Assembly: GCF_905475395.1 (NCBI RefSeq)
Contig: NC_058340.1
Coordinates: forward strand, 59,436,181-59,500,180
From: Chrysoperla carnea
Taxonomy: Eukaryota > Arthropoda > Insecta > Neuroptera > Chrysopidae
DNA: 64,000 nt
Reading direction: 5' to 3'
Of the stretch, positions 12,822 to 25,000 are shown in pieces. The notes beneath the pieces were generated by a model that was given only the letters and a program-made list of their open reading frames with translations, searched no databases and had not been told where the DNA came from. A program made the position numbers and the translations under genes. The first letter of the stretch is position 1, and each line of letters opens with the position of its first letter.

Positions 12822-12827
12822 TTTATT
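12822..12827 (-). terminator. Candidate poly-A signal of the COX5A-like gene
   Basis: It reads AATAAA on the minus strand, 136 bases beyond the predicted stop. It is the first canonical hexamer I noticed downstream. Confidence 0.35.
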
Positions 12828-12962
12828 GTAGGAAATTATATAACTTTTATAATCTCTATAAAAGTCAGATTGAAAATAAATTTAAACTCAATAATTACAA
12901 CAACATTAGAATTTACTTAATTAATCCATATAAGGTAATATGCCAGCAACAATTCACAAATT

Positions 12963-15409
12963 CTACTTTTTAGGCTTTTTTTTGGAAGTTTCTTCTTCTT
13001 CCTCGCATTCTTCTTCAGGTCCATCTTTACCTGATACCATACATGGTGGCGGAGGTTTCTTTGAAATATCTTCCAGTTCTATCTCTTTTTTACATGGTGG
13101 TGGTGGTTTTGTTGCGATTGGTACTTCTTTCTTAATAATTTTTTCCGGTGCTTCTAGTGGACCAAAATACATTGGATCATATGAATTATCTAAATATAGT
13201 TCAGGTACGTCGTAACATAAGTCTTCAGGACTCTCCATTCCTAGTTCTTCATAAACAACATCTTCATTTGATTATTAATCCATTTATATGTTTCCTTGTG
13301 ATTGCCACATTTATATCGCACCATTTCCATGAATCGTATTCCTAATGCATAATCATTCAAACGCCGACATGCTCTTAAAGCTGCTTGGCATATTAATGGA
13401 TGAGGTATCAAATCCATACCAGCTAAATCTGTCATATGTTTCCTGGTCCACCAACCGTCAATATCACAATCATCAAACAATTGAGTGTACCTGAAATGTA
13501 AAGAGATTTAACCAAAAAGGGACTTGCTACTTTTTATTTAAAAAAAGTAGCAAGTCCCTTTTCAAAAGTAGCAATGTTGTTGTATAAAAACAGTTTCAAT
13601 AGGCCTTCGGCTCGATGACCCAACAAGTAAAGGCACAATCATCTTTAGCCGTTTGACTACTGACTTGGAGGTTGCGAGTTTGAATCCAGGCAGCGGCAGA
13701 ATTAATTGGGCGGTAAATTGATCACACTGTCGTCGCTTGGATAAGAACGAAATAACCGACTCCACCCACATCAAAAATTAAATTGTATTACCTCTGTTAT
13801 AAATGGATGTCTGAAATGAGTAGGTTAAACCTCATTATTAGAATTAATACAAGAGGCCTCATTTTAACGATAAAGGAAAGAAGATGTCACTGGTACAATA
13901 CATTTTTCAACAGAAGCAACCGAAAGTTCAGATCCATGCTCTTGTAACTTGTTATTAGTACGAAATCGAAACTATTTTCTATCGTGGAAATCTTTTTTCT
14001 ATCAAATTGAACTTGCTGATCACGAAAATCTAACCAAGATTTTTCTAATACGTCACGTTTTTAATGTATGGTGTCAAAACTATTTTCCATGAGTTCAAGA
14101 TAATTGTTCCACTAAAATTGCTTCAAGAACTGCCTTTTCATGTTTTAAATGAAAATTTATGACACAAATCAAGTTTATACACAAATTGGGTATATAGGAT
14201 ACTTTATTCATTGAGTATAAAATACGTAGCGTACATAAAATAGTTTTCACATCATAACTCAAAATCGCAACTTTCAGTGATATTAGTCGAAGTAGTGACA
14301 TTGGGCTGACATTTCAGCCGCTTACTATCTAACCTCTGTAGCCAAATTAAAGTAGCAAAAAAAAAACACGATTTCATTTTGTTTAGAATTGTCAAGACCA
14401 AAATGTAACTACTGAACTGCTGCGGTTACGAACTGTTTGATTACGAAAAAAGTTAAAGAAAATTGATTTTATCTAGACAATTAACAATTACTGTAAAAAT
14501 GACGTCATCACCCTTACCGGGAGAACAAAAAGTTATAGAGTGATAAAATATAACAAGAGAAAAGAAATAGAGCTTTTTGTAAGTATAACCGACGACCCCA
14601 AACCTTTTGCGTATTATGCGTAATAATGCCGTATTTCAGACCGGCGCGGCGGCGCTGTCTTCTAGTCCTCATCATAATCTTTAAGACGTCGAAATTTTCC
14701 CAAATTATCCTTATATTTTGCGATACTTCCAGTAAAAATATTTCAAATCAGCGCCGACTTCAAGTTCACGTCTTATCTTCAAAATGAACCCTGACAAGCC
14801 TAAAGTACAACGAGGATTTATGCATATCTTTGTATCCCCGTATTATTTATTTAATAGACAAAATTTGGTTAGTTAGCTTATACCGTATGTAATCCCAGCT
14901 TTTATAAAATTGTTTCTAAGATTTCAGATTTCTCGGAGCCGTTTTTAATATATTGGTGTAGCAATATATTTTTTGTTTAATTCATGATCTTTCATTTTGT
15001 ATAAATCCTAAAGGATATATACGCCATAGGTTTTAATTCTAGTCGGTATAATTCCTGTGGAGAAATAGATAACTCCCGACCATAAAAAGCTGTAGATTTT
15101 TTACTTGACAGAATAACACCCCGCTCTTATATAATATGTATTGTACATGTATATATAGATACGTATATAGCTAGATAGATACCTGTTAATTTCGGTTTCA
15201 GTTTCATGTTCTGTCTTTGCAGCAAGGTTATCTATAAATTTACTGAACTTATTTGTAATAATAGAATTGAGATCAATCAATTTTCTGTTCAAAATAATTA
15301 TTGGAAGTTTTGATAATGTACTATGGAATTTATTTGCGTCAATTCTCTTTAACAAATCATTTTTCTTAATATAATTTAATGCTTGAGTAATTAATTGACG
15401 ACGAAACAT
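12963..15409 (-). CDS. Cytochrome c oxidase subunit 5A-like protein, divergent, with an apparent frameshift
   Basis: COX5A is a nuclear-encoded matrix-side subunit of respiratory complex IV. Exon 1 runs 15409-15183 (start MFRRQL, ending HETETEIN plus a split Arg codon) with a GT donor. Exon 2 starts at 13490 after TTTCAG. The join restores the family motifs HETE, DIDGW, DLAGMDLIPHP, ALRACRRLNDYA and HKETY. Near 13,263-13,270 the frame breaks: upstream would stop at 13,241, while the next frame continues with YEELGMESPEDL and NSYD, matching the family's ELGINTPEEL and C-terminus. A 1-base loss or 2-base gain would explain it. Unlike ordinary COX5A, the protein then runs on about 65 residues with two PPPPC motifs, an EEECEEEEE tract and a KKKPKK end. 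It is a diverged paralogue or recent pseudogene; an assembly indel is possible. The N-terminus is basic, as for a mitochondrial presequence. Confidence 0.8.
13515..13562. repeat. Perfect 21-bp inverted repeat (hairpin) in the COX5A-like intron
   Basis: The arm at 13515-13535 (AAAAGGGACTTGCTACTTTTT without its last base) is exactly complementary to 13542-13562, with a 6-base loop. On the transcribed minus strand it ends about 25 bases before the acceptor AG of exon 2. It might be a minimal fold-back element, or an RNA hairpin near the splice site. Confidence 0.75.
13575..13775 (+). mobile_element. tRNA-derived SINE-like element (tentative)
   Basis: Within the COX5A-like intron, the plus strand carries GCGAGTTTGAATCCAGGC, which resembles a tRNA T-arm / RNA polymerase III B box. 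About 35 bases before it is TTAGCCGTTTGACTACTGAC, in the position of an A-box/D-arm. A non-tRNA body follows (GGGCGGTAAATTGATCACAC and later CGACTCCACCC). It is not a functional tRNA, since I cannot fold a full cloverleaf. The SINE call is inference from spacing and the B-box. Confidence 0.4.
13776..15182. other. Remainder of the COX5A-like intron
   Basis: Intron 1 spans 13491-15182 on the minus strand. Besides the hairpin and SINE-like stretch, I see no coding exon or recognised repeat. A short relatively GC-rich patch (GGCGCGGCGGCGCTGTCTTC) lies near 14,642-14,661 and is unexplained. Confidence 0.5.
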
Positions 15410-16402
15410 TTCCTAAACACAAACAATGGAATTAGTAACACTTATGTCTAACATTTGAATACATGCTATTAATACCTTATTTGCATTCAATTAAATTCTT
15501 TAATATTTAAATTATTCGTTCTATTTTATAAGTCAAAATCAGGAAAACTTATTTTTTAAATTACAAACATAAGTTGTCAAAGAAACACAATTCATGTTTA
15601 TTTTCACTGCTAACTAATAATAACATGATTTGAACAATGCGTGAAAACGTAAAGCTTAAAAATTTACTTTAACAAATATCATTTATATCGATTCAGATGC
15701 ATACCTATATCATCTACTTTATTAATTCGGTGAAGTACAGGAAAACCAAATGCTTTTTTGACCGCTATGTGTATGTGTCTGCCTTCCTATGGTATCGCAG
15801 CGCCTAAACGGATGAACCGATTTTTTTTTGTTTCTTTTGAATGGTAATTTAATGGCGAGTGTTCTTAGGCATGTTTAAAGTGCGAGTATAGGGTTCTGCA
15901 CCTGAAAAATTTGTCATGGGTTGTAAATTTGTTATGAGTTGTGAATTTCACTTGCTGTAGTCCGTTTCTTAACTCTAAGTCTTCCTTTTCCAGTTGTCAC
16001 CATCGTGTTTCTCTGAATAACCCATATTTGAGTATGAATATTTCAATTTCAGAGGAGTAAGACAGTGACTTCGGTACAGCGTTAGTTTTACTGGAGATTT
16101 AATATCAATCGAACCAAAATGGCAATGTTCCCACCCGAAGCACAATCTTTCGTTGGTTTAATCATTTTAAATAAATAATAAAAAATTTGCTTCTTTTTCA
16201 TTATTGAGGCTTCTGTTCGATTGTTTCTTACATTTCTGTCTTTGATGTTTCAAAACTCACAATGTACCGAAATGATTGCTTCGTCGCTCCGAGTAAAGCA
16301 ATCACACTCGAAAGTGCATTATTCTAGCGCCTACGATGATCTGAAACTCAACATCAAAACTGAAAAAGAAATACTTCCAGTTAAGGAATGTGTTATAACA
16401 AA
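15410..16402. other. Intergenic DNA with a dispersed repeat copy
   Basis: Upstream of the COX5A-like gene. The stretch 15,785-15,902 is, in reverse complement, a relative of 56,280-56,398 (family D): it shares AGAACCCTA..CTCGC, TAAGAACACTC and ATCGGTTCATCCGT. An 80-codon open frame (16,221-16,463) runs into the hAT-type MITE and has no recognisable domain. Confidence 0.5.
15785..15902 (-). repeat. Dispersed repeat (family D), inverted copy
   Basis: Its reverse complement reads GAACCCTATACTCGCACTTT, then CTAAGAACACTC, then AAATCGGTTCATCCGTTTAG. The same order occurs at 56,280-56,398, with partial copies at 57,030-57,085 and 57,145-57,226. It is non-coding. Confidence 0.65.
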
Positions 16403-16771
16403 CAGGGCCGGATTTAAACTTCTGCCGCCCTTGGGCATTGAAAAAATGCCGCCCCATAATTGAAATAAAAGTTATGTAGTTTTGATATCTTATTTAAAAA
16501 AATTAAAATATCTAATGTATATTGGAAATAATTTACTATATATAATAAACTTTGATATGACATAAAAAAATATTTGTTTTTGTTCTTAGAGTTATACATT
16601 TTGCACTCAGCTTGACTCATAAATATATTATAATAATTTTTTTCACTGGCAAACACGTCTGACCTTTTGAATTGCGAAAAAAAATTTTCCCACTTTCTAA
16701 ATTTTGCCGACCTAGAAAATTTACCGCCCTGGGCACTAGCCCCGACTGCCCCTAGAGTAAATCCACCGCTG
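16403..16771. mobile_element. Non-autonomous hAT-superfamily MITE (369 bp) with 8-bp target duplication
   Basis: The left end is CAGGGCCGGATTTA; the reverse complement of the right end is CAGCGGTGGATTTA, giving imperfect terminal inverted repeats. Subterminal CTGCCGCCC...GGGC and CGCCCTGGGCACT blocks are also roughly inverted. The flanks ATAACAAA (16395-16402) and ATAACAAA (16772-16779) are identical. The 8-bp duplication and CAG...CTG termini are hallmarks of hAT elements. There is no transposase, so it must have been mobilised in trans. The perfect duplication suggests a fairly recent insertion. Confidence 0.85.
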
Positions 16772-16779
16772 ATAACAAA

Positions 16780-18945
16780 CCGTACAGCCCTCTCTCTCTC
16801 TCTTCTTACCTGTTGTAATGATGGAATAAACTTGCGATTATTTCACAAGCTGAGTTTACACAAGTAAAGTGCGGGTAGAAAAGAAGTTGGACTGAACGCA
16901 TGCATAAACCCTAACATTTTGCTACTCAGTAGAGCGCATTCTCTATTACACTCTCTATTTGACCTGTTTAAATCCGCCTTTCCCTCTGTGCTTGACAAAG
17001 TTATCAAGCTACTGCACTTTGAAATACGATATTCGTAAAAAAAGTTTATGAACTTATGCTTTTCTTTTGTTTTATGGGTGTATATTCGCACCCTTTATTA
17101 GACGAGAAAATTTTAATTTAGAGAAGATTACTTGATCACAGTGTAAAAAACTCAGGAGTTTTACTACTAAATCTAGTAGTTTTAATCTCTCTTTAGTTGG
17201 AAACATTTTTTTTAGAAGCTGATAGTTTTTTTGTAGTTAATGCCTTTGGAGGGTAGCATACTTTTAGTTATTAATTTACAAAATAGTTAATAGAAAAAAT
17301 ATAATTTCTGTATTAGTAATACTACAATTTAATTTTTATTAAGCAAAAATAATATTATATTTTAATATGCTAATTATTGAAAATAATCTTTTATTTGAAT
17401 GCTCGGTCAATCATAATTCCTAAGCTGACTAGAACATAGGCTTCATCCAAGAATATATACACCGTGGGTGAATTTAAGGCGCCTATCTGTACGGGGTCTC
17501 TACATCGGTTGTTGCGTACTTTGTACTGCGCATCAGGCTGTCTAAGTGATTGACGAAAACAAAAGACAGTCTAATCCACTGTTTTTACTTTCTATACTCA
17601 ATGAACTTGTCCTGCAACCCTGAGCCCCTGAATACAGCATGTCGCTTTCACACGCCAAATAATGTAACACAAGAATTCGATACATGAATAATACAATTGA
17701 ACAAAATTGATTCACACGCCGCCAATAAAATATTTGAATACAAAATTTTCAATATTATTATAATTAGAAAGCTTTTCTATACCTACATTAGGTAGGATTA
17801 GGACACACTTTTTATGCATACAAAATTAATTCATTCATAATCATTCATTATTATTAAAATCGAATTATAAATCAATTCGAAAATAATAAATTGAAATAAT
17901 AATAATATAATTATTACGATTATTATTAGCAATATTATAATAATGCATGAAAAATAGGTATATATAGTACTCTAGTCAACGTATACATACCAATGGTGTT
18001 GTCTTTCCCAGCACAGTAAAATAGAAGCAGGTGGTCAGTTCCGGTCGATGTAAAAAGATCACCGGAAGTTATAGCATCCGTGCTATTGTTACATCAAACA
18101 AAACGGGACGTGCTGCTCTCTCTAATAAGCTCGCACACATATCACAAAAAAAAGAAAAAAATATTAATCTAATTGTATTGCATGTATCTCGCGGATAATT
18201 TTATTATTATTATTATTATATTTTATATATAATCGCAAACTAATTTAAAAAGATAAAGAGAGATATATTTTTGTATATGGTTTGCATTCCGTTATAAAAT
18301 AAACAATATGGTTTTTTGTTTGTTTGTTCTTTTTCTAAATAAACGATAATAATCGAAAAAGAATCGTTAAAAAATTGAATCATAAAATTATGTGTTGCGA
18401 ATTTTGTTTATTCAATACACAATTATTATTATTTGATTTATATATATCCGATAACGGCACAAATAATTCTCACAATTAAATCGATTTATACTTTTCATGC
18501 CTTTTATTAAATTTTTTTTAGGTAGGGATAAAATTATTGTCATTTGATGGACATGTTCGATTGATCGATTTATAATTTAAATCAGTTATCATTTTGTATC
18601 TCGAACGTTTCGCAACTTTTATTTGAACTTATAGTGCAAATTTGTTTTTTCGTGTTGTGTTATGCAAATTTATTTATAATCAAGAGACTTTAAATAATTA
18701 CATCACTGCGAATTTAACAAACTATTACGTCGAATTTATAAATTACAGTAATTAACAAATACACTGAAGCGTAAATGTATTTGGCCACAAAAATAACAAA
18801 AAAAGTTTTAAAATAATTTAATTACTAAATGAATTAAAATATCCTCGAGGACGTTATACCAAAACATTTCGTGGAAGTAATGATTAAACTTTTTTTTCAT
18901 TTTCCTTTTATTTCAATAATATTTTAAAATGCCTACTTGTTTTAG
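16780..18945. other. Region upstream of nompA; possible distal promoter or 5'UTR
   Basis: No coding gene is recognised. A relatively GC-richer block (17,990-18,130) has TCAGTT at 18,035-18,040, which resembles an arthropod initiator, followed by GGAAG at about +28, in the position of a downstream element. This could be a nompA start site, but the spacing argument alone is weak. CTTGTTTTAG ending at 18,945 looks like an acceptor for a 5'UTR exon running into the nompA start codon. An ATT/TAT-rich microsatellite lies near 18,200-18,225. Confidence 0.3.
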
Positions 18946-19013
18946 GAGGACAAAAGACATGTCCAATGAGTAACTTGCCATAGCAAAATTTATAACACCA
19001 TCAAGTACTCAAA

Positions 19014-22000
19014 ATGAAAATAATATCATATATATTTACCAGTATGGTTCAAGCAATTACGGTGCTGACTGTCCTCAAGATGATGGCCAAAGGTATTTTT
19101 TTTGAAGGTTTTTGGAGTATAGAGCAAAAATTTTTATGCATTTTTGTTTGGTTGTAGCTCAAACAACATGTAATCAAGGTATGGGCCGTGTTATGTATGA
19201 AAGACTTCCTAATCAGCAATTACAAGGATTTGATGACGATGTAGTAAGTAATCATCTTCTTACTTTTAATTAATATTTTAGCTGAATACAACATATTTAC
19301 TTCATTTTTGACTGCATTTTGGACTATGTCGACTGAATGCAATTATAGTGTGGCATAACTTTGATTAAGTTCTGAAAGAAAATGGTTTATTATCGACAAA
19401 TGTTCTAGCTTAAAACCACTGTAAAAATATAAATAAATGCAATTTTAAACAACAAAATTTAAATTTTTTTTAGGTAAGAGACTCAGCGCCACCATTTCAA
19501 GTATTAGAAAAATGTCAAGATTTATGTTTAAGAGATCGAACAGCGGCGAACAATATAGTAAGAGCTTGTAGTTCTTTTGATTTTCAACCAGGTAGTCGAA
19601 TAGCATCATTTAGTGGGACGCCAGAATATGAAGAATCTACTTGTTATTTAACAAGGGAACAAGCAGCTCCTGAAGGGATTGGGCAATTAATGCTTGTGCC
19701 GAATAGTGTACATTTCACTGAAGTTTGTATTACTTGTAAGAATTCGTTCCAATTTAGTGACAATGTTTCCCAAGTGCAAATCATAACATTCAAATTTTTA
19801 TTATCTAGCTAATAGACCAGAACGCGAATGTCCAATGCGAAGGTATATCTTCGAACGACATCCTAGGAAGAAGTTGAAGCTACCTGCTCCGGACATTAAA
19901 GAAATGACAGCAGCAAATCGAAGTGAATGCGAAGATCGTTGTTTGAATGAATTTAGTTTTGTTTGTCGCTCAGCATCATATGACGCAGCGATGCGAATTT
20001 GTTCTCTAAGTCGATTTACAAGGCGTACTCACCCTGAGTTACTAGAAGATGATCCAAATTCAGATTATTTGGAAAATACTTGCTTAAATGGTTTGTTTTT
20101 TCCTTTTTCTGTAAGGAACTAAAATTAATCAAAATATTATTATTTTCCAGCTGAACGTAGATGCGACGGTTTGGCTGTTTTTATAAAAGAAGAAAATAAA
20201 CGATTGGGAGGACCATTTGAAGTAGACTTGTTTACTAATATGACGCTAGAAGAATGCCAAGCAATGTGCATTCGAGCAGAAAAGTAAGAAACAAAATAAA
20301 AGGTGTAACCATTTGACACATTTTCAAAATTATTCAATGTTTTCAGATATTTTTGTCGTTCGATTGAGTTCGATGATATGACAAAGCAATGTGTGATTTC
20401 AGAAGAAGATTCGGTGTCTCAGAAAGATGATTTGGGTATTAGCAGCAGTCCAACGAATAACTTTTATGATCTTGTTTGTCTAGACAATCGTAAGTCTTGA
20501 ATTAAATTATACATACACCTGCTTTTATTCTTCTAACCTTAATTAAATTTCTTGCAAGCTATATAACTTCATTTCATGGAGTAATTTGTACTACTTCCAT
20601 CCAGCTTCCAGTCTTTCAATTTTGCTTAAACATAGCAAATTTAATTTTGATTGAACTACATAATTTATATCTATCATTTCCTCTTTTCTCTCCTAAAACT
20701 TCTTACAGCAAGTGGATTTGAATACCCCGACAATTCCTTACGTTTGTACATTACAGCCCGTGGCAGTGAGTATCCAGATAATTCAGTAACATCACATCTA
20801 TTTGGATCAAATGGACGACGTCCTGATACAGCCTTTCAAAGATACCGAAATAGTCGATTATCTGGTGAATTTCATTCAGAAATCACCGGACGTTCATTAA
20901 GTGAATGTTTGGATGAATGTTTACGGCAAACAAGTTTCCAATGTAGATCTGCGGTTTACAGTGATCGATATCGAACATGTCGATTGAGCCGATTTAATCA
21001 GAGAGATGGAATGCGTATTATTTACGATGCCGATTATGATTATTATGAAAATTTAATGCGTAAGTTATTTAGAAATGAAGGTATTTCAATAATTTAGTTA
21101 CAGTTAAGGAAAAATCAAGAAAAATTGCAAAAAGCAAAATTAATCACTAATTAGCATATTTCAATAACTAAAGCAAATTTGATAATATTTTCGATTTTCA
21201 CAAACAGTTGTTAATTTTCCAATATTCGGTGTATTACAATATCATGAACATTGTTTTAGTACTACATTATTCGAGAGACGTAATGTCATTGCAATTCAAA
21301 TATCACAGCGGAACAGCAGTAGTGGAGACCTAAAATAAGCCCAAAGTAAGACAAGAAGACAAATGAAAGATTTTTTGAGAGTTTTTCCAAATATTTACTT
21401 TTCCTCAAGTGAAATTAAGACCATTCTACCCGTATCGAAAAACTGTTTCGTCTACTTATTGCATAGACCTAAAAATCCATTTCTGACTTAAGTTCATTTT
21501 GACTCTAAACAGAGGTGCCCAGCCCCGACTATACGTTTTAGATAAATTGTTGCTTACAACGTTCTTAAAAATCTCTTAAGTTGACACTACAATCTCAGAA
21601 CTCTATACAGGGTGTTTCAGACTTTTACAACAATATTTTACGTATGTGTCTCAAACTAATTTACTAATGAGATATGTAATTATTAATTAAATTTACTAAT
21701 GAGGCATAAATATATCTATTTGATAATATAACCCTCAGAGTAACTGTTGCTGCCACGTTTCCAACTCCAGACTTTATCCATTTCCACACACTTTATCCAA
21801 CTCCACACAAAATAATTCAGTGGCATCCATTTTTTTTTTTTTTTTTTTTTTTTTGGTTTTGAGCTAGAAAGCACAACGTAATTAACTCGTTCTTTACTAC
21901 GTAAAATAATGCAGTGCAATTCTGAACATTAGGTATATTCAATAAAGGCAGAACTCTTAGTAATCTTTCTGTACAAGCCTCATACTAAAATAAAAAACGA

Positions 22001-25000
22001 AAATAATATCAAATTAATATCATTTAATGCAATTAAAAATAATCATTCACAAATAATAAGCCGCTTTTAATAAAAATCGTTGCCTATACAATTTTCGAAC
22101 AACGGAAAAATATTTTAGAATAAAATTATTTTTTAACTAACAATTAGTAATAACGCTTCTATGGCGCGTTTATGTATGTGGTAGTATTAGCAATATAATT
22201 TTTTAGATCATCTTGTCATGGGAATAGATGGTGAAGGTAACACGGCTTCTGGCAGACCCGATCCAGTTAGTCCTGATAATACAAGGCCTACATATCCAGC
22301 AGGTATAAACGAATTTTAACATTTTAACATCAAGCTTAAAAATTAATTATTATATCCAATTACTCTAAATGAATTCGGCATTTATATTCGTAAACATACG
22401 AACATCATTTAGAGATAATTCTCACAATTAACAAAAAAACAAAATATTTTTCTTATAATGTAGGAGGTGGAGGTGGTGTTGGTGGTGGAAGAGATCCTTA
22501 CGATGATAGAACAAGGCCACCAATAGGACCTGATCGATTTCCAGATCGATATCCGTCAAGATATCCCAATTGGTATCCAGCAGGAAATGGCGGCGATCCT
22601 TATGATAGATATCCTCCAGGAACTAAATATCCAGTAGGACCACGGTTAGTATTGTTGCTATTTTAATCAATGACTAACAATATTCTTTAATAATCATACT
22701 TTTCATATTATTTTTTAGATATCCCCCAGGTGATAGATATCCTCCAGCTCCAGATGGTGATCGATATCCCGTAGGAGGTGGTCGTTATCCACCCGGTGGG
22801 CGTTACCCTCCAACAGCTGGAGGTCCATATCCCCCATCAGGAGGTGGTGATAGATATCCACCATCAGGTGGTGGAGGAGGAAGGTATCCCCCAATTTCTC
22901 CTGGGAGGTATCCTTTATATGAAAATCGATATCCAGCACCAAATTATCCACCTTCTGGAGGAGCAGGCGGCAGATACCCACCAGGTGACAGATATCCCCC
23001 AGCTCCAGTAGATAGATATCCACCTGCGCCAGTAGATAGGTATCCTCCAGCACCAGCTGATAGATACCCTCCAGCACCAGCGGATAGATATCCTCCAGCA
23101 CCAGTTGATAGATACCCACCAGCACCAGTTGATAGATATCCAACTTCACCAGCGGATAGATACCCTAGTCGTGGCCCACCCGAATATCCCCCTAAATATC
23201 CTGTAGGCGGACGTCCACCTTATGATGACAGACTTCCACCCAATGACATTGGTCGTTATCCAGGTAATCACATTTATTTTAAAGGTTATTTATTTGTATA
23301 AACGTTTGTTTTCCTTTAGCAACTGGTAGCAGATATCCCGTTGCAGGCGGCCGACCACCATATGATTATGATCGTTACCCAGTAGATAGATATCCAGGTA
23401 TAAACATAATGTTTCTTAATTTAAGCGAAATGTTTAGACAAAAGATTCTTTAAACCATTATATGAGGATTTGCCCTTTAATATTTTTTCGATTTCAATTA
23501 ATGTAGCAAACATGAGACCAAAACTTTTCAAAAATATTTTAGGCATCGAACCGTTACCAGGGATACTGAACATTATCTGTCTTGCGGGATTCTCGAAATG
23601 AAAATATCCTCATAATTTTATTGACACTCTATATAATCTCTAACTGTGTGGATAATTATACATCAAATGCCTAATCGATTTTTTATGCCATTTTTAAAAT
23701 AATTTAAATTTTTGGTCTCAAACAGAAATCATATATGTTACTACTGACATGTAATATACTTTCCAACATACTGTAGCTACTAAATATCTGGGCGTATTTT
23801 CTAGCATGCAAAAAAAGCAAATTGTCATGAAACCGCCAAAATTGTACACATTTTATTCATATCCAAAATTGTGTGTATAAATTTTAGCTGATCGATATGC
23901 ACCAGATGATGATCGTTACAATCGAGGCCGATATCCAGGAGGTGATCGATTTGGTGGTGACAGATATCCACCATCAGGTGGAAATCGTTGGGGATATGGA
24001 CGGCCCGTTTATGATGGACCTGGTAAAACATGCATTAAAACTTAAAATAAACAATAAGTTTCCTTTTTTTAATTATAGAAGACTGTACTTGTCTAGTCTT
24101 ATTTTTGGATACATGGTTGTCATGAAATTTGTCTATTATGAAGTAGGAATTTTCTTTATATTTTGTAGTAATAGTTTATATTTTGGGAATGTAATTCATT
24201 TTATGAAAGAATAAAAATAATTAATACCTACTGTTCTGCTTCTTATTTAGTAGTATATTAGAATCAGAGTTCCGTATTCGAAGTAAAAATATTACCCGTG
24301 AAAAATAATTCATAATTGTCGCATTTTTCAAACCATTCCATGCAAGTACAATCATTAACTGGCATAAACATACATTACTAAAAATCTAGGCATCTCAAAA
24401 TACTCATTCAATTTTTAAATTCATTCAAACTTATAGAATATCCCGGTGTCCGGCCAGGATATGAAGACGGACCGGGGCCGGGTGGTCCTGGTGGTTTTGG
24501 ACCCGGTGGCTATGGGCCACAACGTCCCATTGCTGGCGGAACACGATGTGACGAAGGCGGAGATAACTTTAAACAAATTGGAGCACATCAGAGAGTTCGA
24601 AGACAATTCGTTCGTCGATTTACAACAGTCCCATCATTGATGTTATGCCAACGTGAATGTGCAGAAGCTAGAGATTTCGTGTGTCGGTCATTTAATTATC
24701 GGTAAAAAATTATACGGTGTTTTCGAGAGAACTTGAATTGAAATGACTTTAAAAACTATTCTAGCGATCCAGTCACACCTTCATACGATGGTGATCGAGA
24801 TAATTGTGAACTAAGCGACCGAGATACCAGAGATTTAGACATTAACAATCCAGCATTCTTTGATTCGGCGGGAAATTATGATTTCTATGAAAGATCAGCT
24901 GCTCGAAATGGGGTTGACGGCGATTGCTTAGATGGTAAGAAGTATTTTTATAGCTTACATACTAACTCTAATATTATTTCAAAGTAAAACAATTCCTGTT

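Noticed and set aside
12940-13215. Plus-strand 91-codon frame rich in Ser and Gly
   Set aside because: It is the antisense of the COX5A-like tail; its Gly and Ser runs mirror the Pro/Cys and Glu codons on the minus strand, and it has no domain.
13600-13700. Functional tRNA gene in the COX5A-like intron
   Set aside because: B-box-like text is present, but no cloverleaf can be folded; treated as SINE-like.
22715-23149. Minus-strand 144-codon frame with regular Leu/Asp/Ile repeats
   Set aside because: It is an antisense shadow of the 24-bp in-frame nompA repeat.
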